NCBI RefSeq assembly: GCF_014650435.1 | Contig: NZ_BMUY01000010.1 | Location: 248,001-312,000, forward strand | Length of the DNA: 64,000 nucleotides | Source of the DNA: Streptomyces tendae | Lineage (GTDB): Bacteria; Actinomycetota; Actinomycetes; Streptomycetales; Streptomycetaceae | Reading direction: 5' to 3' | Shown: positions 52,531-61,442 of the stretch, in pieces | Position numbering within the stretch: the first letter of the stretch is position 1 | How the letters are laid out: every line of letters begins with the position of its first letter | Made by a program: the position numbers and the translations under genes | The notes under the pieces: model-generated | Told to the model about the DNA's origin: nothing | Seen by the model: the letters and a program-made list of their open reading frames with translations, nothing else | Database searches by the model: none

Positions 52531-52546
52531 TCCCGTCGCTACGGGA
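52531..52546. terminator. hairpin on the secDF stop codon
   Basis: TCCCGT, a CGCT loop and ACGGGA form a 6-bp stem that includes the secDF stop. With the GC-rich repeat beside it, it probably ends both converging transcripts. Confidence 0.5.
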
Positions 52547-54959
52547 CCTCCTGTCGTTCGGTGCGGCTCGCGGGTGTCTGCCGGTCGGGTTTGCCGGGCC
52601 GTGCCGTGCCGCGGCCCTTGCCGCCGCCGCGGCGTGCGGGGCGGGTGCCGGCGTCGCGGCCGTGCAGTTCGACGGCCAGCGGGGAGGCGGTGAAGACCGA
52701 GGAGTACGTGCCGACCACCACGCCGATCAGCAGCGCGAGCGCGAAGTCGGTCAGCGAGTCGTCGGCGAGGACCGCCAGCGAGGCGAGGATGAGTACCGCG
52801 CCCATGCCGGTGTTGACCGTGCGCGGCAGGGTCTGCAGGATCGCGTCGTTGGTGAGCCGGTCGAACGGCGTCTTCCGCTCCTTGCCCAGCAGCTCCCGGA
52901 CGCGGTCGAACAGGACCACCGAGTCGTTGACCGAGTAGCCGATCACGGTCAGCAGCGCCGCCAGGAACACCCCGTCGATCGGCTTGCCCAGCCAGGCGAA
53001 GACACCGACCAGGATGACCACGTCATGGGCGAGCGCGCCGACCGCGGCGGTGCCGAACAGCAGGCGGAAGCGGGCCGCCAGGTACGCCAGCTGGGCGGCC
53101 AGGGCGAGCCCGAGGGCGATCAGGGCGTCCCGGCGCAACTCCTCGCCGAGGCTCGGGCCGATCAGCTCGTCGCGGACCTTCTCCGTCTCGCCGCCCAGTT
53201 CGGCGACGGCCTTCGTGACGGTCGCCGCCTCGGCGTCGGTCAGCTCCTCGGTGCGCACCGTGAGGTCGCCGTCGCCGGAGGACTGGACGACGGCGCGCGG
53301 GAAGCCCGCGTCCGCGAGGGCGTCGCGGGCCCGCTCGGGATCGACCTGGGTGGCGGTGGAGTACTCGATGAGCCGCCCGCCGGTGAACTCGATGCCGAAG
53401 TTCAGGCCGCGCACCAGGATTCCGGAGCCCGCCACCACGAGGACGACCAGCGAGGCCGCCAGCCAGCGGCGCGGCCGGCGCATCAGGAAGGGGTTGCGGC
53501 GCAGCAGGGCGTCCCGGACCGGGCCGGTCGAGGAGATGCCGGTGATGCGCGGGCGGCGGAAGACCGCCGGCCGGCTCGCCGCGAACTCCGCCAGCACCCG
53601 GGTGATCACGAGGGCGCTGACCATCGACGCCAGCACACCGATGCCGAGGGTGACGCCGAAGCCCTTCACCGGACCGGAGGCCAGGAAGAACAGCAGCGCG
53701 GCCGCGATCAGCGTGGTGATGTTGGAGTCGGCGATCGCGCTGAACGCACTGCGGAAACCGGCGGTCAGCGCGGACCGCGTGCTCGGACGGGTCCGGGCCG
53801 CCTGTTCCTCGCGGGCCCGTTCGAAGACGAGGACGTTGGCGTCCACCGCCATCCCGATCGCCAGCACGAAGCCCGCGAGGCCCGGCAGGGTCAGGGTCGC
53901 GCCGACCGCGGCCAGGGCGGCGTAGGAGATCAGGCCGTAGCAGAGCAGGGCCACGGTCGCCAGGGCGCCCATCAGCCGGTAGACGACGATGATGAACAGC
54001 GCGGTCAGCGCGGTGCCGATGACGGCGGCCCAGGCACCGGCGTTGATGGCCTCGTCGCCCAGGGTGGCGCCGATGGTGCGCTGCTCGATGGTCTCGACCG
54101 GCACGGGCAGGGCGCCGCCCTTGACGAGCAGGGCCAGCTCGCGGGCCTCGGCGTCGTCGAACGACCCGGTGATCTGCGTGGAGCCGCCGGTGATGCCCGC
54201 CCCGCAGGCCACGGACGGGTCGACCTGCGGCGAGGAGATGATCTTGTTGTCGAGCACGATGGCGACCCGGCGCTGCGGGTCGCCCGCCGGGTGGCAGGCC
54301 GCCTCGCCGGTCACCTGCGCCCAGCGGTCGCTGCCGGAGTCCTTGAAGTCGACGGTCACGTGCCAGCCCGCGCCGCCCTGCTGGTCGAAGCGGGCGTCGG
54401 CGCCCTTGACGTCCTGCCCGGTCAGCGTGGCGTCCTTCAGCCGCAGGGACTGCCCGGACTCGTCCGGCAGCACCCGCTCGCCGTCCTTGGCGGCCTCGGT
54501 CTTTCCCTCGGCCGCGTCGGCGGGGTTCTCCGCCGGGCCGAGCACCGAGTGGACGGTGAGCTGCGCGGTGCGGCCCAGCACGTCGGCGGCCTGCTTCGGG
54601 TCCTGTACGCCCGGCAGCTCGACGACGACGCGGTTCTCGCCGGAGCGGACGATGGTCGGCTCGGCGACCCCGAGGGCGTCGATGCGGCCGCGCAGCACCT
54701 CCACGGTGCGGTCGGTGGCCTCCCGGTCGGCCTTGGTGGTGTCGGTGGACTTGGTCTCCAGCACGATCTGGGTGCCGCCGCGCAGGTCGAGCCCGAGACG
54801 GACCGGCATGGTCAGGGCGATGGCGACCGACGCGGCCATCACCGCGAGCGCGACGAGCGCGCGGACGTTCAGGGAGCGGGAACGCGAGCGCGAACGGGGC
54901 CGCGAACCGGTACGGGCAGGGGGACGGGTGCGGGAAGGGGGACGGGAGCGTTTCAACAC
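52539..54959 (-). CDS. secDF: fused SecDF protein translocase subunit
   Basis: 806 residues from the GTG at 54959, chosen for GGAGGC 5 nt upstream; the open frame to 55346 is a GC artefact. It uses the proton gradient to pull exported proteins out of SecYEG. The SecD part starts with an Arg/Ser-rich tail, TM1 (about 33-50), the D1 motif LGLDLRGGTQIVLE, a large external domain, then five helices (about 400-560). The SecF part follows (LNFGIEFTGGRLIEY near 615). Fusion is unusual beside the separate secD and secF genes common in Streptomyces, suggesting a second copy. Confidence 0.95.
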   Translation of the reverse strand: MLKRSRPPSRTRPPARTGSRPRSRSRSRSLNVRALVALAVMAASVAIALTMPVRLGLDLRGGTQIVLETKSTDTTKADREATDRTVEVLRGRIDALGVAEPTIVRSGENRVVVELPGVQDPKQAADVLGRTAQLTVHSVLGPAENPADAAEGKTEAAKDGERVLPDESGQSLRLKDATLTGQDVKGADARFDQQGGAGWHVTVDFKDSGSDRWAQVTGEAACHPAGDPQRRVAIVLDNKIISSPQVDPSVACGAGITGGSTQITGSFDDAEARELALLVKGGALPVPVETIEQRTIGATLGDEAINAGAWAAVIGTALTALFIIVVYRLMGALATVALLCYGLISYAALAAVGATLTLPGLAGFVLAIGMAVDANVLVFERAREEQAARTRPSTRSALTAGFRSAFSAIADSNITTLIAAALLFFLASGPVKGFGVTLGIGVLASMVSALVITRVLAEFAASRPAVFRRPRITGISSTGPVRDALLRRNPFLMRRPRRWLAASLVVLVVAGSGILVRGLNFGIEFTGGRLIEYSTATQVDPERARDALADAGFPRAVVQSSGDGDLTVRTEELTDAEAATVTKAVAELGGETEKVRDELIGPSLGEELRRDALIALGLALAAQLAYLAARFRLLFGTAAVGALAHDVVILVGVFAWLGKPIDGVFLAALLTVIGYSVNDSVVLFDRVRELLGKERKTPFDRLTNDAILQTLPRTVNTGMGAVLILASLAVLADDSLTDFALALLIGVVVGTYSSVFTASPLAVELHGRDAGTRPARRGGGKGRGTARPGKPDRQTPASRTERQEVP

Positions 54960-55035
54960 GGGCCTCCGGCGGGCACGCCGCGGCGGCGGCCGAGCGCGGC
55001 CGCGGCGGAAGAAGGTGAAAGGAAGGAGTGGTGTC

Positions 55036-55425
55036 TCAGGTGCCGGAGGAGACGGGTGGCGCCCGGCCGCTGTCGTGGCTCGCGCGGCCGGGGGAGACCG
55101 GCACCGGGCCGGGCGCGGACGACGTCCGTGCGTGGCCCCCGGGGGCGGCGCCGCCCCCGAGGTGCGCGGTGGTCGCCGGGTGCTGGTCCGGTGCCGTGGG
55201 ACGACCGGCCGGCTGGTCGTGCCGGGCCCGGGGCTGGGCGGCGCAGACCGGCGTACAGCCGTCGTCGGCGTGGAGGTCGAGGGCCGGGTGGGGAACGGCG
55301 GTGGCGGCGGCTGCCGCGAGGGGACCGCTCGGACCGACGTGCGCACCGGCCGCGGGCCAGGCCGGGACCAGGGGCAGCAGGACGGTCAGCAGGACGGTGA
55401 GCACGCTCGCGAGCCGTCGTCGCAT
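55036..55425 (-). CDS. small secreted protein, unknown function
   Basis: 129 residues from ATG 55425 (AAAGGGG upstream). A clear signal peptide (1-27, ending AAGAH) is followed by a short Ala-rich part, DGCTPVC with two Cys that may form a disulfide, and a Pro/His/Ala-rich disordered tail. It lies 76 bp upstream of secDF on the same strand, so it may be co-transcribed. No family was recognised; the function could be linked to export or it may be an unrelated secreted peptide. Confidence 0.65.
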   Translation of the reverse strand: MRRRLASVLTVLLTVLLPLVPAWPAAGAHVGPSGPLAAAAATAVPHPALDLHADDGCTPVCAAQPRARHDQPAGRPTAPDQHPATTAHLGGGAAPGGHARTSSAPGPVPVSPGRASHDSGRAPPVSSGT

Positions 55426-55529
55426 GCACCGTCCCCTTTCGTGGTGGATGAGCGGGTCTGGCGGGTGGCGGAGCCCATGGCTCCGGCCGGGGAGTGGGCG
55501 GCCAGAGCCACGGGCGGTTCGGGGGAGCG

Positions 55530-56270
55530 TCAGGGCTCGATGAGCCCGGCACGGATGGCGTACCGGGTCAGCTCCAGGCGGTCGCGCAGGCCGAGCTTCT
55601 GCAGCAGGTTCGCCCGGTGCCGCTGGACGGTCTTGATGCTGATGAAGAGGATCTCGGCGATCTCCTTCGAGGAGTGGCCCTCGGCGACGAGCTTGAGGAC
55701 CTCCTCCTCGCGCGGGGTGAGGATGTGGTCGGAGGTCTCCTCGCCGTGCCGCACGCGGTCGAGGTAGTTGCGGATGAGCGCCGTCACCGCACCCGGGTAC
55801 AGGAAGGGCTCGTCGCGCATCGCGGCCCGGCAGGCGGCGACGAGGTCCCGGTCGGCGACCGACTTGAGCACGTATCCGCAGGCACCCGACTTCAGCGCCT
55901 GGAACAGGTACTGCTCGTTGTCGTGCATCGTCAGCATCAGGATCCGCAGCCCCGGCTTCAGCGCGGCCAGTTCGCGGGCCGCCTGGAGGCCCGTGAGGCG
56001 GGGCATCGCGATGTCCAGGACCGCGAGGTCGGCCTCGTGGGCCCGCGCCATGTCGATGGCCTCCGCGCCGTCCCCGGCCTCGGCCACCACCTCGAGGTCC
56101 GGTTCCCGGTCGAGGATGAGGCGTACACCGCGGCGCACCAGCGCGTGGTCGTCGGCGAGCAGGATGCGGATCTTCGACACGGCGGACGCCGGGGACGGCT
56201 CGCGCGGCTCGGACGAGGAGGACGGCTCGGGCGAGGAGGACGGCTCGGACGAGGAGGACGGGTCGGACAT
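55530..56270 (-). CDS. response regulator, NarL/LuxR type, with Ser/Glu/Pro N-terminal extension
   Basis: 246 residues from ATG 56270. Residues 4-22 are a SSSSEP/SSSPEP repeat encoded by an imperfect 18-bp DNA repeat (56201-56262). The receiver follows with IRILLADDHALVRRG, phosphorylated Asp86 in AVLDIAMP and Lys in YVLKSV. The LuxR domain is at about 178-240 (LTPREEEVLKLVAEGHSSKE, then LFISIKTVQRHRANLLQKL). It starts 8 nt after the kinase stop, so it is the cognate partner. Confidence 0.94.
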   Translation of the reverse strand: MSDPSSSSEPSSSPEPSSSSEPREPSPASAVSKIRILLADDHALVRRGVRLILDREPDLEVVAEAGDGAEAIDMARAHEADLAVLDIAMPRLTGLQAARELAALKPGLRILMLTMHDNEQYLFQALKSGACGYVLKSVADRDLVAACRAAMRDEPFLYPGAVTALIRNYLDRVRHGEETSDHILTPREEEVLKLVAEGHSSKEIAEILFISIKTVQRHRANLLQKLGLRDRLELTRYAIRAGLIEP

Positions 56271-56278
56271 GGTCAGGG

Positions 56279-57226
56279 CTACTTCCTGGGAAGGGGTGCG
56301 GTGAGCCGGATGCGGGTGCCGGCGCCGGGCGCCGAGGTGATGTCGAGGGCGGCCCCGACGAGCAGGGCCCGTTCCCGCATGCCGCGGATGCCGGCGCCCT
56401 CGTGTGCCGCCTCGATGCCGCGGCCGTCGTCGGTGATGGTGAGCGTCACCGCGCCGTCGGCGCGGGCCAGACCCACCTCCAGGCGCTCGGCGTCCGCGTG
56501 GCGGGCGGCGTTGGTCAGGCTCTCCTGCGCCACCCGGTAGAGGACCAGTTCGGTCTCGTGGTCCAGGGCCGGCAGGTCGGCGTCGAAACGGCGCACCACC
56601 CGCAGACCGGTGTGGGTGGCGAAGTCGTGCGTCAGCGAGGACAGCGCGCTGATCAGGCCGAGGTCGTCCAGGACGCCGGGCCGCAGCCGGCGCACCAGGC
56701 GGCGGACCTCGTCCAGGCTCTCCCGGGTGATCTCCTGCGCCTGGTGCAGCTCGTCGCGCAGCGGCTCGTCCGCGTCGTCCGCGGCCCGCCCCAGGACCAG
56801 CAGGATCGCCGTCATGCTCTGCCCGACCTCGTCGTGCAGCTCCTGGGCGATGCGGCGCCGCTCCGCCTCCTGGGCGAGCAGGACGCGGGCACTGCTGGTG
56901 GCCCGCTCGTTCTCCAGGCGGTCCAGCATGGCGTTGAACGTGCGGATCAGCTCCGGGACCTCGCCGCCGCCGGCCACCGGCAGCCGCTGGCCGGGGCGCA
57001 GCAGGTCGACCGTGGTCATCAGCCGGGTGAGCCGCTCCAGCGGGGCCAGGCCCCAGCGCAGCAGGGCGCCGTTGGCCACCAGCATGACGCCCATGCCGAC
57101 CACGAGGACGACGGCCTCGGTCAGCAGGATCGGCACGGAGACGGTCACCGGAGCCCACAGCAGCAGCGCCGTGGCAAAGCCCAGCACCACCGCGTTGAGC
57201 CCGAAGATCCGCCAGAACAGGGACAC
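56279..57226 (-). CDS. sensor histidine kinase, NarX/LiaS type
   Basis: 315 residues from the GTG at 57226 (AAGGAGG upstream). Two helices (about 5-25 and 30-52) with almost no external loop, then HAMP (about 53-105), HisKA_3 with His131 in AQELHDEVGQSM, and the HATPase (about 215-310; YRVAQESLTNAARHAD, TITDDGRGIEAAH). The near absence of a sensor domain suggests membrane or cytosolic sensing. Operon with the response regulator. Confidence 0.94.
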   Translation of the reverse strand: MSLFWRIFGLNAVVLGFATALLLWAPVTVSVPILLTEAVVLVVGMGVMLVANGALLRWGLAPLERLTRLMTTVDLLRPGQRLPVAGGGEVPELIRTFNAMLDRLENERATSSARVLLAQEAERRRIAQELHDEVGQSMTAILLVLGRAADDADEPLRDELHQAQEITRESLDEVRRLVRRLRPGVLDDLGLISALSSLTHDFATHTGLRVVRRFDADLPALDHETELVLYRVAQESLTNAARHADAERLEVGLARADGAVTLTITDDGRGIEAAHEGAGIRGMRERALLVGAALDITSAPGAGTRIRLTAPLPRK

Positions 57227-57569
57227 CGGGGGTACGCCTCCTTAGGCGACGTGTCGAGTTGGTACGCCTCTACTGTCGGTCATCGCGCACCCTCGGTGGG
57301 AGCTGCGGCCCAGGTAGCGACCGAGCAAGCGACCAGCGTGCTCCTCCCGGACCCGTCGGGTCGATGGGGCCCGACCCCCATTTCCGGCTCGCGGCATACC
57401 CATATGGACGCCCCGGCGCACCGCGCAGTGGATCCCGCGCCCCCGGGCAAATGGGTCCTGCGCCCGATGGGTTTCCCCGGGCGGCCCGGCCATGGTTGAG
57501 GGCGACCGGGCCCGAACGGCCCGGCGCTCGGCATACCCGCAGCACCTTCCGAGAAAAGGACCCCTCACC
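57227..57569. promoter_or_regulatory. 343-bp divergent regulatory spacer between the kinase and DksA genes
   Basis: No gene is seen. Two hairpins lie side by side: GACCCG-T-CGGGTC (57350-57362), and ATGGGG with CCCCAT (57364-57381). The nonamer GGCATACCC occurs twice (near 57395 and 57532). The spacer must hold promoters for both transcripts. Confidence 0.6.
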
Positions 57570-57896
57570 GTGTCGCTCGACGCCTCCCGCATCGAACCCC
57601 GCCCCGAGCGGCTGACCGCTCACGAGGCGCGCCAGCGCCTCGAACACGCCCGCAACACCCGCATCACCCAGCTGCAGGCCCTCGACGAGAGCGGCCAGGC
57701 GGACGACCAGCTGATGTCCGCGCAGAAGGCCGCGATCGAGCGGGTGCTCAAGGAGATCGACGGAGCCTTCGCCCGGGTCGAGGACGGCACCTACGGCGCC
57801 TGCCTGGGCTGCGGCAAGCCCGTCCCGGGGGAGCGCCTGGAGATCCTCCCGTACACCCGCTACTGCGTCGCCTGCCAGCGCCGCGCCGCCACCTGA
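57570..57896 (+). CDS. DksA/TraR-type zinc-finger protein
   Basis: 108 residues from the GTG at 57570 (AAAGGA 8 nt upstream). A helical hairpin (about 17-65) precedes the C-terminal zinc finger with C78-x2-C81-x17-C99-x2-C102. The coiled-coil tip lacks the Asp-x-x-Asp-Ala signature of true DksA, so action on RNA polymerase through the secondary channel is likely but not certain. It is followed 62 bp later by a second, similar gene, giving a tandem pair. Confidence 0.92.
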   Translation: MSLDASRIEPRPERLTAHEARQRLEHARNTRITQLQALDESGQADDQLMSAQKAAIERVLKEIDGAFARVEDGTYGACLGCGKPVPGERLEILPYTRYCVACQRRAAT

Positions 57897-57954
57897 GCGC
57901 CGTCGGCTGCGAACCCGTCCCAAACCGTCCCTCCCGCCCTGCCCAAGGGGTGAA

Positions 57955-58332
57955 GTGGTGAACAACCAGATCATCGGCGACCGCGAGACACGTCCGTCGC
58001 CCCTGTCGACCGAGGACCTCGCCGTGCTCCGGGACAACCTCCGGGAGCAGCGGCTGTTCCGCGAGGACCAGCTGCGGCAGATCGCGGCGGCCCCGGCCCG
58101 CACCGACGAGCCGGTCCGGCGGACCGCCGCGCAGACCGAGGTCCGGGTCAAGCTGGCGGCGTCGGCGCGCATGGTCCTCGCCGACGTGGAAGCGGCGCTC
58201 GACCGCATCGCCGAGGGCCGCTACGGCCGTTGCCAGCTGTGCCGGCGCGGCATCGACCGCGACCGCCTGATGATCGTGCCGCAGGCCCGCTACTGCGCCC
58301 GCTGCCAGCAGGTGCGGGAGGCCGGACGATGA
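57955..58332 (+). CDS. DksA/TraR-type zinc-finger protein (second of the pair)
   Basis: 125 residues; GTG at 57955 or 57958, with AAGGGG upstream. Helical N-terminal half (DLAVLRDNLREQRLFREDQL) and zinc finger with C93-x2-C96-x17-C114-x2-C117. It is close in layout to the preceding protein, so the two probably arose by duplication and may act as a pair on RNA polymerase. Its stop overlaps the MreB-like ATG (ATGA). Confidence 0.92.
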   Translation: MVNNQIIGDRETRPSPLSTEDLAVLRDNLREQRLFREDQLRQIAAAPARTDEPVRRTAAQTEVRVKLAASARMVLADVEAALDRIAEGRYGRCQLCRRGIDRDRLMIVPQARYCARCQQVREAGR

Positions 58333-59153
58333 CCCTGCTCCGGCGGCCCCGCGCCGCCCTGTCCCGGCACCGGCCGTGGCCGCTGTGCCGGCAGTGCAGC
58401 GGCGTCGCCCTCGACATGGGCAGCGCCCGCACCCGCGCCTGGGTCGCCGGGCGCGGGATGATCCTCGACGTGCCGACGGTGACCTTCCCCGGCGCGGGCG
58501 CGGTGTACCCGATCCAGCGCGGGGCGATCGTCGACACCCAGGGCACGGCCCGGATGCTCGACCGGCTCCTTGGCCACCGGCTGCCCCGCTTCGCCCGTCC
58601 GGTGGTCGTGGTGACCGCGCCGGTGCTGGACGGGCCGGCCTACCGGACCGAGGCCCGTGCGGCCGTGGAGGTGCTGCGCCCGCGCAGTGTGCTGACTGTT
58701 CCCAGCGCGCGGGCGGTGGCCCTGGCGGCGGGCGCCGACCTGTCCCGGCCGCTGCTCGTGATGGACAGCGGTGCGCATCTCACGGAGGTGGTGCTGCTGG
58801 TGGACGGCGCCGTCTTCGACGCCCGCCGCACCGCGCTGGGCACGGCGGACATCGACGAGACGACCCCGTCCGCGCGGATCGGCGAGGCGCTGGCCGACAT
58901 GACGACCTCGATGCTGCGGCAGGACGGCACGTCCCTCACGCTCGACGCGCTCACGCGGGGGCCGCTGCTGGCGGGCGGGGGCGCGCTGCGCCCCGAGATC
59001 ACCTGCCGGCTCGCCGACCGCCTGCACGGGCCGCTGCGCGCGGTGCCCGCACCGCACACGGCGGCGGTACGGGGCGCCGCGAAGCTTTTGGAGGCCGCGC
59101 ACACCCACCCGTCGGCCACCGGCACGGACCCACCGGAGGGACACCCGCACTGA
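58329..59153 (+). CDS. MreB/actin-like ATPase-fold protein
   Basis: 274 residues from ATG 58329, overlapping the zinc-finger gene by 4 bp. The actin-fold landmarks are GVALDMGSARTRAWVAGRG (phosphate 1), VVVVTAPVLDG, LVMDSGAHLTEVVLLVDG (phosphate 2) and LLAGGGALRPEI (adenosine). It resembles rod-shape MreB/Mbl but is shorter and has CRQCSG near the N-terminus. The usual MreB neighbours (mreC, mreD) are absent. It is probably a stand-alone actin homologue of unknown role. Confidence 0.8.
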   Translation: MTLLRRPRAALSRHRPWPLCRQCSGVALDMGSARTRAWVAGRGMILDVPTVTFPGAGAVYPIQRGAIVDTQGTARMLDRLLGHRLPRFARPVVVVTAPVLDGPAYRTEARAAVEVLRPRSVLTVPSARAVALAAGADLSRPLLVMDSGAHLTEVVLLVDGAVFDARRTALGTADIDETTPSARIGEALADMTTSMLRQDGTSLTLDALTRGPLLAGGGALRPEITCRLADRLHGPLRAVPAPHTAAVRGAAKLLEAAHTHPSATGTDPPEGHPH

Positions 59154-59842
59154 GCCGGCCCGGCACCGGTACGGGGCATCGACCCAGCGGGGCACCGCTC
59201 GCCCCGGCCGCCGATGCCGCGCCGCGAACGGTGCCGACCCGGACCCCCCTCGGCTGCGGTCGGCCGGGCGCCCGTCATCCGCCCGGCCGCCCCGGCCGTG
59301 ACTCGCACGCCGGGCCCCTTCGCCGCGCCCGGGAAACCGCGCCCCTCGGTTCCCCGGGCGCGCACCCCGGCCCCGCGCCCCGTTCCCTCGTTCCCGGCCC
59401 CGTACCCCGGCCCTCTTCGTCCCCGGTCCCGCAGCCCGTCTCCCTCGTTTCCGGCCCCGACCCCGTCCCTTCGTCCTCGTCCCTGGCCTCGCACCCCGGC
59501 CCTCTTGTCCCTGGCCCTCGCAGCCCGTCTCCGCCGTTCCCGGCCCGTCACCTCATCCCCGTCCCCGCACCCCGTCCCCCTCGCCCCCGCCCCGCACCCC
59601 GCGCCGCTCGTCCCCCGCCCCGCACCCCGTTCTCCCCGTCCCCGCACCCCGTCCCCCTCGTTTCGTCCCCCGCTCGTACGACCGGGGCCCGCACCAGCGC
59701 CGGCGCCGCACCCCGCGTCCGCCCCGCGTCCCCGTCCCATCCCCGTCCCGTCCGAAGCCGCCCTCGATGCTGTTCGCGGCGTCTACGGCGGCCGATCCGG
59801 CTGTCCCGAGCCGGGAAGCCCGAGCCAGGAAGGAGGCACATC
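59154..59842. repeat. strand-asymmetric cytosine-rich low-complexity tract
   Basis: No gene. From about 59240 to 59760 the plus strand is composed mostly of runs of C with CCGCACCCCG, TCCCCGTCCC and similar phrases, and the minus strand is correspondingly G-run-rich. All open frames here read as repeated Pro/Arg or Gly/Arg and lack start signals. The G-rich strand can form quadruplexes. It separates the MreB-like gene from the Rv1733c-type gene. Confidence 0.8.
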
Positions 59843-60487
59843 GTGGCCGGCGAGATTCCGCAGGCTCAGCCACCGCCCGCCGATCCCGGTGCCGAGCCCG
59901 CACGACACCCCTACCTCCTGCTGTGGAGGTGGCGCCGCAACCCGCTGCGGCGGCCGAGTGACCGGCTCGGGGCGTGGATCTCGCTGGGGCTCGTGCTCGC
60001 CGTGCTGGTGGCGGCCCCGGTGGCGATGTTCGGGGTCGGCGACAGCGCCTACCGGCACTACCGGAGCACCGCCGAGCACGAGGCGCGCAGCCGGGACCAC
60101 CGTCCCGCGGTCCTGACCCACGACGCCCCGCGCCATCCCGAGCCGGGGTCGGACGAGGCGAAGAAGACCCGCTACCCGGTCCCGGTCCGCTTCACCGGCC
60201 CCGACGGGGTGAGCAGGACCGGGACGGCCGAGGTCGAACCGGGGCTGCCGGCCGACAGCACCGTCCTGGTCTGGGTCGACGCCGAGGGCCGGATCACCGA
60301 GCCGCCGCTGTCCGCGGAGCAGATCCGCAGCCGCACGATGGGCTGGGCGATCCTCGCCTTCCTGGGCGTCGTCCTCACCGGCCTCGCGGCGCACGCCGCC
60401 ACGGGCCTCGTACTGCACCGGCGCAACCTCGCCCAGTGGGACGCGGCCTGGGCCAACACGGCCCCGCGCTGGAGCAGGTTCCCGTGA
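59843..60487 (+). CDS. Rv1733c-type membrane protein
   Basis: 214 residues from the GTG at 59843 (AGGAAGGAGG upstream). Two membrane helices, about 47-67 and 170-195, enclose an external domain (about 70-165) with KKTRYPVPVRFTGPDGVSRT and VLVWVDAEGRITEPPLS. This two-helix form is the actinomycete family named after M. tuberculosis Rv1733c, a dormancy-associated membrane protein. The function is unknown. It is convergent with the TPR-like gene (22 bp). Confidence 0.88.
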   Translation: MAGEIPQAQPPPADPGAEPARHPYLLLWRWRRNPLRRPSDRLGAWISLGLVLAVLVAAPVAMFGVGDSAYRHYRSTAEHEARSRDHRPAVLTHDAPRHPEPGSDEAKKTRYPVPVRFTGPDGVSRTGTAEVEPGLPADSTVLVWVDAEGRITEPPLSAEQIRSRTMGWAILAFLGVVLTGLAAHAATGLVLHRRNLAQWDAAWANTAPRWSRFP

Positions 60488-60509
60488 CGCCCGTCTGGGC
60501 GCGACTCCC

Positions 60510-61298
60510 TCACGCCGTCGCCGCGCCCGCCGCCGGCGGCGTCAACTGCCGTGCCAGCCAGGTCGGTACGCCGCCCAGCAGCCGGAACAGCCGCCGTGCC
60601 TCCTCCCGCAGCCGGGACGCCTCCGGCTCCGACTCGGCGTCCGCGAGCGAGGCCAGCGCCGGCGCCGTACCGACGAGGTACCCCAGCTCCTCGCGGATGC
60701 GCAGCGACTCGGTGAAACCGTGCCGCGCCTCGGCCAGTTCGCCCTCCCGCAGGGCGAGCCCGGCCAGATGCCGCCAGGTGAAGGACTGGAGCAGCGGGTC
60801 GGCGTGCGCGGTGGCACCGGCGTGGGCCCGCCGGTACGCCGCGCGGGCGGCCTGCGGCGAGCGGGTCAGGTTCTCCGCGAGCAGCCCGCGCCGGAAGTCC
60901 AGCAGCGCCCGCCCCCCGGCACCCGGCGCGATCAGCGCCGCCGCCCGCCCCAGCGCGGCCCGCGCCTCGTCGGCCCGGTCGCGCACCCCGTGCACCGTGG
61001 CGGCGTACGCGAGCTGCCCCCGTTCACACGCGGCGGCCCCGCGTTCGTCGTCGGTGTGGGCCAGCGCCTCCGCGGTGCGCAGCGCGTCCTCGGCATCGGC
61101 CCAGCCCTGCTCCGTGTACAGGCACCGCTCCACCAGCAGCGCGGTCCGCTGCAAGGCGGTGTCCGCGGTGACCGGCTCCAGCAGGGCCGCCGCGTCGGCC
61201 CAGCAGCCGCGCGAGCGCAACCGCCATACCGCGGTCTGGAGCGGATCGTCACCTTCGGTCGTTCCCCAGCCAGAACCAGCCATGGCGGAATGCGCCAC
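60510..61298 (-). CDS. TPR-like helical-repeat protein
   Basis: 262 residues from the GTG at 61298 (GGGGAGG upstream; ATG 61283 is an alternative). Paired helices rich in Ala recur about every 35 residues (ERCLYTEQGWADAEDALRTA, QLAYAATVHGVRDRADEARA, HLAGLALREGELAEARHGFT), as in tetratricopeptide proteins. No other domain is present. Such short TPR proteins usually act as scaffolds. Its gene lies upstream of nothing on its own strand. Confidence 0.8.
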   Translation of the reverse strand: MAHSAMAGSGWGTTEGDDPLQTAVWRLRSRGCWADAAALLEPVTADTALQRTALLVERCLYTEQGWADAEDALRTAEALAHTDDERGAAACERGQLAYAATVHGVRDRADEARAALGRAAALIAPGAGGRALLDFRRGLLAENLTRSPQAARAAYRRAHAGATAHADPLLQSFTWRHLAGLALREGELAEARHGFTESLRIREELGYLVGTAPALASLADAESEPEASRLREEARRLFRLLGGVPTWLARQLTPPAAGAATA

Positions 61299-61442
61299 GT
61301 CGCCCTCCCCTTAGCACGCCATCGAGCTCTCGAGTGGTGGCCGCATCTCAGCACGGATCCAGCGGCCCGGCCAAGGGTATGGGTGAAAGATTTCACAAAG
61401 TCGTGGACTTCGTACCGTCGAGGTTTGAAGCCGCCGCGCGCC

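Noticed and set aside
52539..55346. SecDF frame extended upstream by 129 residues
   Set aside because: The extension is Pro/Arg low complexity, overlaps the small secreted gene and lacks a ribosome-binding site, while GTG 54959 has GGAGGC at the right distance.
57350..57381. Two adjacent hairpins as a riboswitch before the DksA pair
   Set aside because: The stems are short and no known riboswitch core is recognisable; recorded only as part of the spacer.
59214..60116. 300-residue ORF through the cytosine-rich tract
   Set aside because: It is repeated Pro/Arg/Ser from C-runs and overlaps the well-supported Rv1733c-type gene in another frame.
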